Shown here: positions 10,893 to 22,640 of the stretch, piece by piece
Layout: each line of letters begins with the position of its first letter
Numbering within the stretch: position 1 is the first letter of the stretch
DNA from: Eupeodes corollae
Lineage: Eukaryota; Arthropoda; Insecta; Diptera; Syrphidae
NCBI RefSeq assembly: GCF_945859685.1
Contig: NC_079147.1
Location: forward strand, 181,891,174 to 181,955,173
Direction: 5' to 3'
DNA length: 64,000 bases
Program-made: the position numbers and the translations under genes
Notes under the pieces: model-generated
What the model saw: only the letters and a program-made list of their open reading frames with translations
What the model was told of the DNA's origin: nothing
Database searches by the model: none

Positions 10893-12119
10893 CTGTTCAG
10901 AAAAAATACAAAAAACAAAAGTCAAAGTTAGTTTAATTAGTTTCAAATAGTTGTGGAAAAATAAAATCTCTTTTTTTCTCTTGTGGTTGTTTTCGATGTG
11001 GAGTACGCGCGATGATATGGTGCACCAGAATAATATACATATGTAGAGAAGACCACACTGATGTAAAAGTCCTTACAGTACGAATATAGAAAAAAGTTGT
11101 TGTGGTTTGCAAAATATGTAGTTGATTCAAACTACCCAAGAGACCAAAAATACAATAGCAACAAAAACAAGTAAAATATCATATCTCAATTCAGAATATA
11201 AATCATATAGAAAAAGGACATTTTTTGGTGTTGTCATCTGGGGAGCAAAACAATGCGGGAAATGTTAGAATTATTATTATACAAAACTGAACAAAACAAA
11301 ATACACTCACACACATTGTTGGATATACTCGTAATGATGTCCTTGAAAAAGAGTTATGGGAATTTGTGTAGTTTGTTTGAATATACATAGAATACCCAAC
11401 ACGATGACAATGTTTGGTGTGTGTTTTGTGGTATATTGTTATCAGATGACACATTTCGGAATTCAGATTTAAGAACTCACAACTACGCAACGCGACGAAG
11501 AGTTAAGCTATCTATTCCTTTGAGTTAAGACCATCCAGGAAGACGAAATTGTCGTAGGTGTGTGACAGATAGGTCCCAAGTGAGATGATGTCAGTATGGG
11601 TAGGTATATTATATTCATCAGAAAAGGTATACCTATCAACTTGTGTATACCTTTACACAATATATAATGAAAGGATATATAGATGAATAATATAATGAAA
11701 GTTCGCGTTGAGGGAATTAATTTTGAGGTGGAGGAGGGTTTATTTCATGTCACTTAAGGGAGGTTTCCTTTGCGTAGAAAATAAAATATTTTTTTTTTCT
11801 TGACACATACAATTTGTGTTTCAATTCTTTTAGAATTTGAAAAAAAATGAGGTGAGAGGCGAAAAATTCAAAATTTATGAAGGAAGGGTATTTTTGTTTG
11901 TGTTGTGAAGAAGAAAAATATTGTAACTTTTATTTTATCACTATTTTTTAATTTTGAACAAACTGCTTTAAGAGTTTGATGAAACTTTGAATACCGAAGG
12001 ATATAACAACATCAGAAAAGACAGACAATTTGAATTTTTTAGATTTCTATGATTTGTATCTGTTGGTATGGCTTGTTTTTAGAGCTATACGATGTATTGA
12101 ACATTAGCGCAGAACGGCT

Positions 12120-12270
12120 AAAAGCCTCTTTCATAGTATTTCCGATGTTTTGCTCAAGGGTAAACTGATGTGATGATGATTTCTTAAAGCGTGAGAATTG
12201 CGATTGTTAGAGGGGAGCAATGTACCTAGCTATTTGATTAGACCATAGTCCATACAAACAACGGTTAGAA
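12120..12270 (-). pseudogene. Short LINE family B fragment
   Basis: A stretch here (TTCTTAAAGCGTGAGAATTG followed by GAGGGGAGCAATGTACC) parallels part of the larger element at 12580-12660 (GCACGGATATTAC followed by GGGGAGGAATGGTACTGGC). It is probably a second diverged copy of the same LINE 3' region. No reading frame is left. Confidence 0.35.
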
Positions 12271-12399
12271 AGGTTGAGGAAACAAACGTTACTACGACAT
12301 TCGTGTGACGTTATTTGTGTTAATAAATGTATTGTGACCATTTTTTTTTATATTTAGCGAACACTATACCTTTAATATGCCAGATACAGTGTGAGCATT

Positions 12400-13739
12400 A
12401 GGAAAAGAGGGAAGGGTTAAATAGGAGGTGTACATTGATTTTGAATTCCTGAGCATTGCAATGATAGGGAAAGATAGAGCGTGGCAAGGCATTCCACATT
12501 CGCGGAGTACGACTAAAAAATGAATCTCTCTACTTCAAAGTACGGCCGAAGTTGGGCTCAAGGATAAATTGGTTGGCATTCCTTAAAGCACGGATATTAC
12601 AGTTAAATTGTTTAAGGGGAGGAATGGTACTGGCTATTTCTTTAGAGCATGTTCGAGTGTCATAATAGTGTTGACGATGTTAATGTCCTCAATCATTTCA
12701 AAAGACCTTCTTTGAGTACTGTAAAAAAGGTTTAAATAAGTTACTGGAGCCCAGAGATGAGAGTTATATTCAAGTTTCGGACGTGTACAGGTTTTTTTTA
12801 GATTGTAGCCAGATCAGACGGATAGAAACAATTCTTGCATCTTCTCAAAACATATAGACATTTTGCGGCATTTTTGGCGACATTGCGTACATGATCGCTC
12901 GACAAAAGTTGGTTCCTGATGCACATTCCGAGGATGTCAAGATTTGTAGTTTCGTTGATGCAAGTGCCAGTCATGGATAGTGGGAAATGAGGGTATATCT
13001 TGCTTTAACGATACAAAATGTGTTGGATTAGAAGTAGCAGACAGGAGGTCATTTATAAAAGTAGGAAAAAGGGTCGGAGATAAAACGGAGCCATGGGGCA
13101 CACCAACATTTATTGTATGGACTTCAGACTTGAATCCATCCAAAACAACTTGTATTGAACGGTTCGAAAGAAGATTTCTAATCCAATGAAGAAGAGATTC
13201 GTCAATACCAAAAGCACTCATTTTAGATAAAAGAGCAAGGTGCCAAACTTTATCAAATGAATTTGATATATCAAGTGCAATAATCTTACTTTCTCTAAAA
13301 CGATGTAAAGATTTGTTCCACTGCTACTGAAGCCATATTGCCAGTCATTAAGAAGCTTCCGTTTCTCAAGATATTTCTTAAGCTGATAGTTAATCTGTGT
13401 TTTCATGACTTTAGAAAGGTAGGACGTTGAGGCTTTTGGTCTATAATTTGTGGGGAAGAAGATTCGACTTTTTTTGGGATTGGATAAACAAATACAGTTT
13501 TCCAACTTCTCGGAACGAGCCCAGAAAATAGGATAGATGGAAAAGCTTATGCAGTGGTTTTGCTGGCGTTGAAGAACACTCTTCAGAATAATAGCGGGGA
13601 TACCATTCGTTCCAGCAGCTTTATTAATGTTGAGATCTTTAAAAGCTCTCGCCACAGTACGAGTACGAAAACAGATTGTACTCATAGAATAATTTACGCG
13701 TTCAAGAACTGGAGGAGCTATGATACTAACTAGTATCAA
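12400..13739 (-). pseudogene. LINE family B remnant with reverse transcriptase domain
   Basis: Two long open pieces (13218-13739 and 12937-13221) overlap in different frames. The first has the N-terminal RT blocks (FKDLNINKAAGTNGIPAIIL, then PTNYRPKASTSYLSKVM and LNDWQYGF). The second has WIRNLLSNRSIQVVLDG and GVPHGSVLSPTLF followed by FINDLL. The catalytic YADD block after it has been lost. Below 12,930, shifted frames give the thumb and C-terminal region (PKLEYNSHLWAP). The order and spacing are those of Jockey/CR1-type LINEs. Inactive. Confidence 0.8.
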
Positions 13740-16700
13740 TCATTTTTAAGTCTCTTTTTTGAACACTTTACTATCGTTAATATGTTTTTGGAGTTGTATT
13801 TAAGTTTTGGAGTTATACTCAACTTTTGGAAGTACAGATATTATGTAAATTTTGTCTAGATAACAAATAGAGAAACATTTCTTTCATCGTCTCAGAAAAT
13901 CCAAAGATTCTGCAGCATTTCTTGCGAAGACACATCCGTCACGTATGTCATCGTTCTACAAATGAAGTAATTGCTTATGTAGCTAGTTAAATATGTTGTT
14001 AAATAGTGGTGCTTTGTCTTGAAATTATTTGCTTATATTCTTGTTTTATAGTAAGTTGATGAAAAAGGTTTCTTAGAGAGAACCTTTTATAACCATTAGG
14101 TGGTGTATTTTAAAAAAATGGCCATTGTTTAGTTCAAATAAATAAATAGAGAAAACAATTGTAAACAAACGTTTAAATTAAACAAAGGGTATTGGTATTA
14201 TTTAAGACTCAGTAGACCAAACTTAAATATTTTCCTATGTTTCAAATAATCAAACATACAACTTCTTACAAAAGCAGCCGATGATTCTTGTATTGAATAA
14301 TTTATTGATTATTATATTGTGTCATTCAATGTTTGATGAATATTTCTATGTAAAGAGAATTGTGTATAGTAACACAATCTATTACATTTGAAACAAATCC
14401 TCAGATCTGTTTAGCGTTTAGATTGATATATCCAATAAACAAATATACATATTGCACATAATCCACACCGCCATTTTTGAGTGACACCTGTCAATTTCTC
14501 AAAAAATAATCCAACATTTCGATTTATGTTTTTACCCGATTGAGTTACAACATTCAATTTTAAATAAACATAAATTGTGTGAGATAAAAATAAAACATCG
14601 AACATAAGCACTTCTTGCAAACAAAGACTCAAGAAGTAAAAAGTAGATGTATCTATGTAAAGACAATATCACTTTAAAAAGAAATGAAAATATAAATTTG
14701 TTTGGTTTTGTTTCAAATTCTATGAATTTCAAATCCTTGAAGTTGATACTAGAACTTATGTCACCTATTTAATCCTCTTTGAGGAATTTTAATAAATTTA
14801 TTGAACTTTTCCTTCCTTATATGTTTGTCATTGTCATCCTTAGTTCCATCGTCATAGATATGCAACCAAAAGTTAAAATCAAGTCATTCAACTCTACAAA
14901 CTTACTGCAAAGTCTTCTATACACACCATCAGGATAAAGGTTTCTAGGTATCCATTTTCTGTCATACATATAGACAGATACACGTTTAAGTTCAGCGAGG
15001 GAGGTTAAAGGGAAGTTAGTAAAATTGAGGGATTTCACGGTCTCTCTGGTGCACCATAACTCCTTATAAATTATTATACTCTATACTTTAGTATACTTCA
15101 ATAACACAGTGCGACTATAATCTCAATTACGTGACAGATGTCAAAATGCAAATGCAATACCTAAGCGCTTTTTACTTGTAGTGGGCGCACTGCATTGCCA
15201 GCATTCTCATAACATACACACACATGTTTAAATATACAGAGATTTGCATTTTATATAATTTTTTTATATAAAATTATTTTTTTTGTCGATTTGGTTGGTA
15301 TTCCTGTAAACAACTTACGTGTCAAATATTGAATATATGGAAAATCCGAAAAATTTGCATCTGGAACATACAGGAACGATGTATAGATTGATTTTGATTT
15401 TATTTTTATTAGTTATATAGAATTGTATTTTTTTATATATTTTTTATGTTAAAATAGATTTTTTGTAATATTAGATTTATATATTTTAAATTGAAGCACA
15501 ACACGAATTTTAATTAAATATAAACAGTTTGTTTTTGACATGGATTTTTTTTTTTTTTTTTTTTGGTGAATGTGAATTAGGGAAAAGTTATATATTGAAG
15601 ATATTTGTTTTCATGTTTTTATACATAAATTAGTTGATGTTTGCTTGCTTGAATTTAATTGTATTTAAATTTTGATTTGAAATAAAAAATAGGTACTATC
15701 TGTAAAAATAAAAATATAATTTGATTAAACAAAAACTTTTTACCATTTGAGTTAAAATGCACAATATTTGAAAAATAATATCATACTTTGCAAAAAAAAA
15801 ATTGCGCTTCCTGATATAAGCATACAAATATATATAAAAAAGTTGATGTCAGCAAGCACTTATTGGAACTTGAAATAGTGCTTAAAAGTGGTAGGTAAGT
15901 AAAAAGTGAAAAAACTCTTCAGAGCTTTAGGAGCACGAAGGATTTCATTATCAATTTTTAGGAAATTACATTAAGCTTAAAAATTGTGTTGCTTTTTTTC
16001 CAGTATCAGGTTTTTGACACGTATCCTTGACCTCCGCCAATTATTCTTTTTTTAATGGTAAATCTTATTGTGGCCATATCTGGAGAAGAAGTTATGGTTA
16101 AAATAATTCCATTTACGGAAATACTAATTTAGTGAAAATCAACAGCAGTTCTACCAATATCAACTGTCTTTGGAATCAATTTGTCAATTCTATTACAAAC
16201 TTGAGTATCTGCTCTTAAGATACCAATAATTCGAGTTTTCCAAAGGTACTGAGACATTTACTTTGTCAAAATGTGGTGGATGGAAAGTAACTTTAACGTT
16301 TTCAAAAAAGTGAAGTTATGACCCATTTCTACATCAAAGAACACTTGAATCCGATGTACAACAACCATTGTAATTTGGTTAAGAAGAGGAACTGATAGAG
16401 CTCGCTACAGAAAACTGAGAACAATAGTCTGGATCACATTATCTTCAAATCCTGTAGCATAGAGAAGAAACGCAAATAAGGTGGTTCACAGTGGTGGAAT
16501 ATGAAGCCAATCAAATTATCGAAAAGTATTGGTGGTTGGGTTTGTGAATCATTCAACATGGAGAGAATGACTACAAATTCTTGGTTAGCACTATAGTGGA
16601 AAGGAACTTGACTGGGCAAATTAAGAGATATCTACCAAGTTTAAAAGACTCAGAGCGTATGAATATTAAAGGATCATCTGGAATATTTAAAAATACATAC

Positions 16701-17249
16701 AAAGGAAAATTCGAAGCTAAGCAATAAGTCTGTCGTTATGTCTCTAAAGATTGTAAATGGAAGAGAATGCCAACCAGATTGCTAGGAGAAACTTGGTTTT
16801 GTTTGTGGCTATCAATCAAATCAAACTTTAAAACTAGCTTTTTGTAGCTGACGAAATTCATGTAGTAGTTTTTTTTCCAAAAAGAATTGTGATCTATTAT
16901 CCCAGTCTTTAATATTAAGTATTTATTAGCACTATTTCAAAGAATTTTCAAAAAAAAAAAAATCAGTAGTGGTAAAAACTTTCATAAGGCTAATAACTAA
17001 TGAGATTTTCCAAAAGATAAGTTAGAAAACAAAATGATTCAAACTAAGTATATCTAGAAGTCAAAGATTTGAAGTTTGAAAAACCAATGATTGAATGTTT
17101 GGCACAATTATTGCTGTAGTCTTATAATAAAAAAATAATATTTAACTGACATAAAACTGAGGGAGATGATATTGATCCGTCAATAATTCCAACCATAAAA
17201 CAAAACTGCTAACACTTTCTATGAGGCTTTGAGAGTTAGGAGGGAGTGT
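13740..17249. other. AT-rich intron, nothing recognised
   Basis: Includes a T20 homopolymer (15545-15564). Between about 16,200 and 16,780 lies a denser stretch with broken reading frames on both strands, which may be an old mobile-element remnant that I could not identify. An exon-like 42-bp interval at 15319-15360 is discussed in the findings. Confidence 0.5.
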
Positions 17250-17900
17250 CTATATGAACGGAGTAGTAAGGTGACCACACTTTAGAACTACATTCAAGTA
17301 TAGGTTTTGGAAATAAAACAAAGAGAAGCTTAAGACCGTAAGGTCTTATCACACCATTCCTTAAATATTAACAAGTCTTCTTGCAAAAGTAAACCGTCCA
17401 AAGTTGAGTTTATACTTTCGGAAAGCTTAATGTCATCAGATCAGTATTAATAAGGACGAACGAATTTTTCATGATCGAAACCAAGTCATTAATAAAAAAA
17501 AATATGGGACCCAAATGGCTTTTCTGAGGGACGTCAAAATTTAGAAAAAATTATTCTCATTAATTAATTCTCATTAAATTAATTTAATACAACATTATTA
17601 ATCTTTTTTTTATTTAAAATGTGATGCGATCAAATTTAAGAAGTTTTTCTTAAAACTTTGATTGCTTAGGTTTAAAATAAGATTATTGTGACATAACTTG
17701 TCAAAGGCTTTTCAAAAATCAGTAAATACACAACCGACTTGTTCACGTTTTTTAAATACATCTAAACAAAGGTACGTTAAGTTAAAAAAATTAGTTTAGA
17801 GGATCTAGAAGAGGAACCAAAAATAGGCAGCTTAAAACATTACTTAGTGGACAAATGTTCAACCAATATATGTTTGTTTACTTTTGAGGAATACCACAGT
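17250..17900 (-). pseudogene. LINE reverse-transcriptase remnant
   Basis: The minus strand reads VPQKSHLGPIFF then FINDLVSIMKNSFVLI (the conserved GVPQGSxLGPxLF...INDL block). A corrupted YADD follows (NTDLM). Upstream, near 17,690-17,760, is a relic of the FEKAFD-type block. Many stops and frameshifts. It is probably the same broad LINE group as the element at 12.4-13.7 kb. Confidence 0.55.
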
Positions 17901-20900
17901 TTCGGTACTTCAGGTGCAAAGGTTTTTTCAGATTTAAGAACTCATTTAGAAAAAAAAAATTAGGCTCTGACATAAGAAGACACGAAGGATAGAAGGATCT
18001 ATTAACAAGGACTTTAGTCAACTAATTACTATAAGTTAAAACATTGATTGCATGATTCCTTACTCCGAGTGGAACGATATCTTTTCTGTATGTATTCAAA
18101 AAACTACGTCAAATTTACAGAACGCATACAAAATATTTCTTTGAATCAACTTTCACGTTTTCAAAATAGTCTAAGATAAAAATTAATTAGCAAATGCATT
18201 TCAACTTATATTAATTGTATTACATAATCCTATTTTAATTTAAACAAAAAAACCTCACTTTATTATATACACTTCTAAAATATTTGTCTTCCTAAGTAAC
18301 CAATACACATCTACAAACACACATATAACCTTACAAAGAAGTCAATTTTCTATAAACTGGTAGTATAATATGACAACAGAAAAATTCCGAAGCATATTTT
18401 GACATGTTTCAAATTCCAAATTATAGTTTTGGTATTTTTTTCTACACATATACACAAAATTGAAAATTCTATAATACACACATACAAACGTTCATCATAT
18501 ATGTAATTATTTCCAAAATTATTGTAAGTGAGAAGTATGGGTATTGGGTGTGTGTAGTTATTTTATGCCCTGCAACATCTGTCCCCCTAGGAATTGCCTC
18601 TGAACGGCACGTGTCAATTCTATCGGAAGTCAAATATCGAGACTAAATTGATTGATGAATAGCCTTCCATTATAATGCGTTCATGTTCTGTTCATAGTGT
18701 TGGTTTATAACAACTTTCCCAGGACATTATAAATATAGGCAGCTGGGGGAAGGATATTTAACCTCTCTCTATAACTATAGTGTCCTTTCATTCAATTTAA
18801 ACTTTGATGGTTCTATCTCTCTCACTAAATATTTTCTTCTTTCTCACTCGTTATTTTAACAAAAACAACAACCAAAAGCCATCATACATACTTCCTGCCA
18901 TGCAATTAAAATGCCAAAATCCTATTAATTTATTCATTAGTCTTTGCTCAGTTAACATAGGTCAGTTGTACACGCGTTCTCGTCCATCCTCACAAATCGT
19001 CCTTTTTCCCATCAAAACTCCATATCCACCCACCAACCCCTACCTCCTCGAAATTATAATAGACACTCTTACTACGATTTTCAATTGCTTCCAATTTTAT
19101 TTTATTTTGTTTTTCAAGCCCACCCGCTGACTCTTTCGATGGGCATTCTCATTATCCGGATTATTAGTTTTTGAAATTCAAATTAAATTAATTTATCCTG
19201 AAGCTTTATTTGTTCGAAAGTTTGTAGGTATACCTATGTGAGTGTTTAAGGCGAAAGGATTTTCTCTAATTTTAGAGCATTTATCATATTTTATTATAAT
19301 TTATTGAAGAATTATCCCACAGATGATTAGCTAGTTTTTGCGGTCGGTCGCTCGCTGTAACAGCGACGACGGCGCGACGGTGGTCCTGTGCCTCGGTCAA
19401 GTCCTATGATATCTCTAATGTTAAACATTCAAAGGTTAAAATGATGAATGATCATAAGCGCCTTAATGTACCTTAAATTATATAGGAGGTCTCCGCCAAG
19501 GATCACACTTCTTTCTATATACCTAAATAGTGTGCCTATAACGTAGAAAATGTGGAACCCGAAGGAGGCATGGACTAGACTTTTTGTTTTCTCTCTTACA
19601 TTCTTTTGTTTGTATATTTATTATTCGCATATTTCGCGAGGGGAAGAAGGAGCAACAACAGATGTATAAAGGAGGACCAAAATGAAAAGAAGATATTTTT
19701 TCTTTCGTTTATTTTATCCGCGGTTTTGATTAATGTCCTTATTTTCTACCATTAAATTCACACGAAGGATAATATTTATTTTTATTTGCTCGTTAACTAA
19801 ATATTATATATGTACCTTTCTACTTTTTTGTCAAAAGGGTGTGTTGGTATGTAGAGGACAGAGGCCAGAGGAGGAGAAAAAAAAGCTCATTTTTGTTTGC
19901 TTTTTCTCCAAACGACTGCCCAGTGTCCTGAAATTACTTCCTAATTTTGATTAATGACCAAAACAGTTGTTGTTTGTTAAAAATTGTTCTGTTTTTTCCT
20001 TTTTTTGAAAATAAAATAAAAAAAAAAATGGTTGGAGGAATAAATTTGGTGAAAAAAGTGCCTGGAATACCTGATGATGCCTGTTGATTAACAATTTATT
20101 TTTATATACATATAAATGAAATGTTTTTTTATTTTTAAGTGCGTCGCATGGCAAAATAAGGACCCGAGACGTGTCTTGAATTTTTTAAAAAAGTTTTTTT
20201 TTTTTTTTTGAGGATGGGTAGGTACTTTTTTTAATTTAATTTTTGTTTAAGTAGGGAATTAATCGCTATTTTTGTGTGCGAGAAACAACAAGTGGAGAAA
20301 CGAAGGAGAGTGAGAAGAAAATTTATAATTTCTGAACTTTTATCCTTGAATTTTGTGAAATGAAATATTAAAAAAGTATAAAATGAATAGCATACCTACG
20401 TTTGAAGTTCAATACCAAACATTCTGGATGGAAAGGAATTTTAAATATCATCATCATAGGTATTAAATTATGTGCAATTGTAGCGTTAACATTTGTTTAA
20501 TTAAAAAATATAAAAACCTTTTGTTTATATTTTCTTTTTACAGGAAACATTATTGTATTGTGCTTAACTTTAAGAATTTTTTTTAATTTGATAATTTTTG
20601 TTGAAAAATATTTTGGAGATAAAAGGATGCAAGTTAGATTAATGTTGGCATAACTTGAAGGTTCCTTAATAAAAAAATAGTGGTTCAATTTTATGTTTGT
20701 AAAATTGAAACGAAAGTGATGTAGTTTCGGAATAAACCAAAAATAAAATATTTTTTTTCTAAAACTACAAGCCCAACATTTTCGATTAAAATTTTGATTG
20801 CAAGTTCTTAACAATTTCTGCATATTATTTTTACGAAAATTATTCAAAATTTGTATGTTAGTTTAAAATACAGTTCAGTTTTGTACAAAAAAGAATATCG

Positions 20901-21161
20901 GTTCATGCAATTGAAAGCTCTAGTTGAGGATTGGTGTATTTTGGAATTTGTCATCATTAAATAAAAAAAAAATGAATTTTTCATTTATTTTTTGCTTTTT
21001 TTAATTTTTGGACTAATTTGAATGCATTTTTCTTTAAAAATATGAAAACCGTACGTAAATCTTCTAAAAAAACTGAAAGGTCGACAAAAATTTTATGGTA
21101 TCAATGCGATTGTGAAAATTTTTGAATCAGTATGTTTTTTACCAAATTTAAAATTCGTTCA
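17901..21161. other. AT-rich intron, nothing recognised
   Basis: Contains homopolymer tracts and a compact GC-rich patch at about 19,335-19,385 that includes a short inverted repeat (TCGCTGT / ACAGCGA). The open reading frames here are T- or A-rich and show no family signature. Confidence 0.5.
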
Positions 21162-22125
21162 TTAGGTTAGGTTAGGTTATAGTGGCTGTCCAAGATGGAA
21201 CGGACACACTTAGGCCAATTTAATGGCCCATTGTGATACCACATGAATCTTGAGGCTTCCTCCTAAGCTCAATGGAACCAGTTAAAGTCTCTTACGAAAC
21301 GTGAGAGGCTGATTATCCCGATATGATTTAGATCGTTTAGATCGTTAAAGAAGAATTCTCCTAGGTAATTCTTGCGTTTTCGAGCTAGAGCAGGGCATGT
21401 GCAGAGAAGATGAAGAACCGTTTCTTCCTCTTCCTCGTCCATACAGCTTCTGCAAAAGTCATTTGAGAATACGCCTAGTCTCATGGCATGGCGTGCTTTC
21501 CTATTAGACAGTGTCCGGTTATGACACCTATTATCGAGCTTATATGCGATCTGCTTAGAGAGAGCAAGCACCTTGAACGTTTTAAATCCAGTGTTGGCCA
21601 GATGTTTTTTGTGGCTTGACACGTGGTGATGTTGGTCCACCTGGTGCCTGCCCTCCTCACAGCGTCTTGCATTAGTAGCAGTTTACAAGTAGCGATTGGT
21701 ATGCAAGTACTTGCCAAACGTGGTAGGATGGGTTGTACTGTACCGTTCCTGGCGAGTTCATCTGCCTTACAGTTACCTGGAATGTCTCTATGGCCCGGCA
21801 CCCAGCAAAGGTCAATATTAAACTGTTGCGCCATCTCCATTAGAGATGATCGACAGTTATGGACTGTTATAGAATTTAGAGAGACTGAGTCCAGAGATTT
21901 GATAGCGGCCTGGCTGTCGGAGAAAATACGGATATCAGATGTTGATATCACGTTTTCTTTGAGCCAAGACAAGACTTCCTTAATCGCCAAAAGTTCCGCC
22001 TGGAACACGCTACAATGATTGGGAAGGCGGAATGAGAGACTTCATTTCAGTCGTTCAGAGTACACACCACCACCAACCTCTTCTTTGGTCTTTGAGCCAT
22101 CTGTGTAAAAGTGGATTGTTCTTTA
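21162..22125 (-). mobile_element. LINE family A copy 2: RNase H domain and C-terminal zinc-binding region
   Basis: 5'-truncated non-LTR retrotransposon. Reading the minus strand from 22,125 down, the RNase H motifs are all present: TDGSK, FQAELLAI, IFSDSQAAIKSL and GNCKADELARNG. An in-frame TGA lies after YSERLK. The C-terminal region follows: NIWPTLDLKRSRCLLSL and SHISSIIGVITGHCLIGK. It ends with a CxxC-x12-H-x4-C-like element (CRSCMDEEEEETVLHLLCTC). A small deletion near 21,480-21,490 shifts the frame between the two halves (open pieces 21481-22008 and 21269-21640). The 3' end is TTAGGTTAGGTTAGGTTA at 21162-21179 on the plus strand. This is the best-preserved copy in the window, but it is not functional. 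Confidence 0.85.
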
Positions 22126-22289
22126 GGTAACGACTCAACTTTAGCATATGCATCTTTTTTATGTTTATTTCTTTATCTTTTGAATACTTGTGTCAAAATC
22201 GTGCACATAGGTTGACTTTGTGAGAGTTTCCAGGAAACCAACGAACAATGAAATGCCTTCAAACCCGCTCCACAGCCAGAAAATTACAG

Positions 22290-22640
22290 CCCAAATTTCA
22301 CAAAATATCAACCCTTTTAATTACTTACTTTAACAAAAAATATCTCGGGATACCACCTGAAGAAAATGCAACTTGTTAATGACGACATATGCAAGTGGTG
22401 CAACGATGACTAAGTCCAAGAGGACACTACTCACTTCCTATACCACTGACCAGCATTGTGCCACACAACATACAAATTCGTTGAAAAATACTTCTTAAGT
22501 AATTTTGAAGAACTGGAGGAATTTGCAGGGAAGCATCTAAAATGCTGGAAAATAACAACACATGTAGAATCATAGGTTATACACACTCACTTTTCAAGGA
22601 AGTTATACAACTGTCAGGGGATTGCAAAAGATTCAAGTTG
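22290..22640 (+). pseudogene. LINE C-terminal remnant, opposite strand
   Basis: The plus-strand reading DDICKWCNDD, stop, VQEDTTHFLYH, stop, PALCHTTYKFVEKYFLSNF matches the same kind of C-terminal CxxC...H...C region seen in LINE family A. Two TGA/TAA stops interrupt it, and one replaces the last Cys. It comes from a related but distinct LINE and lies tail-out next to copy 2 of family A. Confidence 0.55.

Noticed and set aside
16200..16780. Dense patch with broken frames, possibly a mobile-element remnant
   Set aside because: No block could be matched to a known transposase, RT or helicase on either strand, so it is not called.
20497..20847. 116-codon minus-strand open frame
   Set aside because: Lys/Asn/Phe-rich low-complexity translation of AT-rich DNA with no domain or conserved block.
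21623..22018. 131-codon plus-strand open frame
   Set aside because: Antisense shadow of the RNase H region of LINE family A copy 2.
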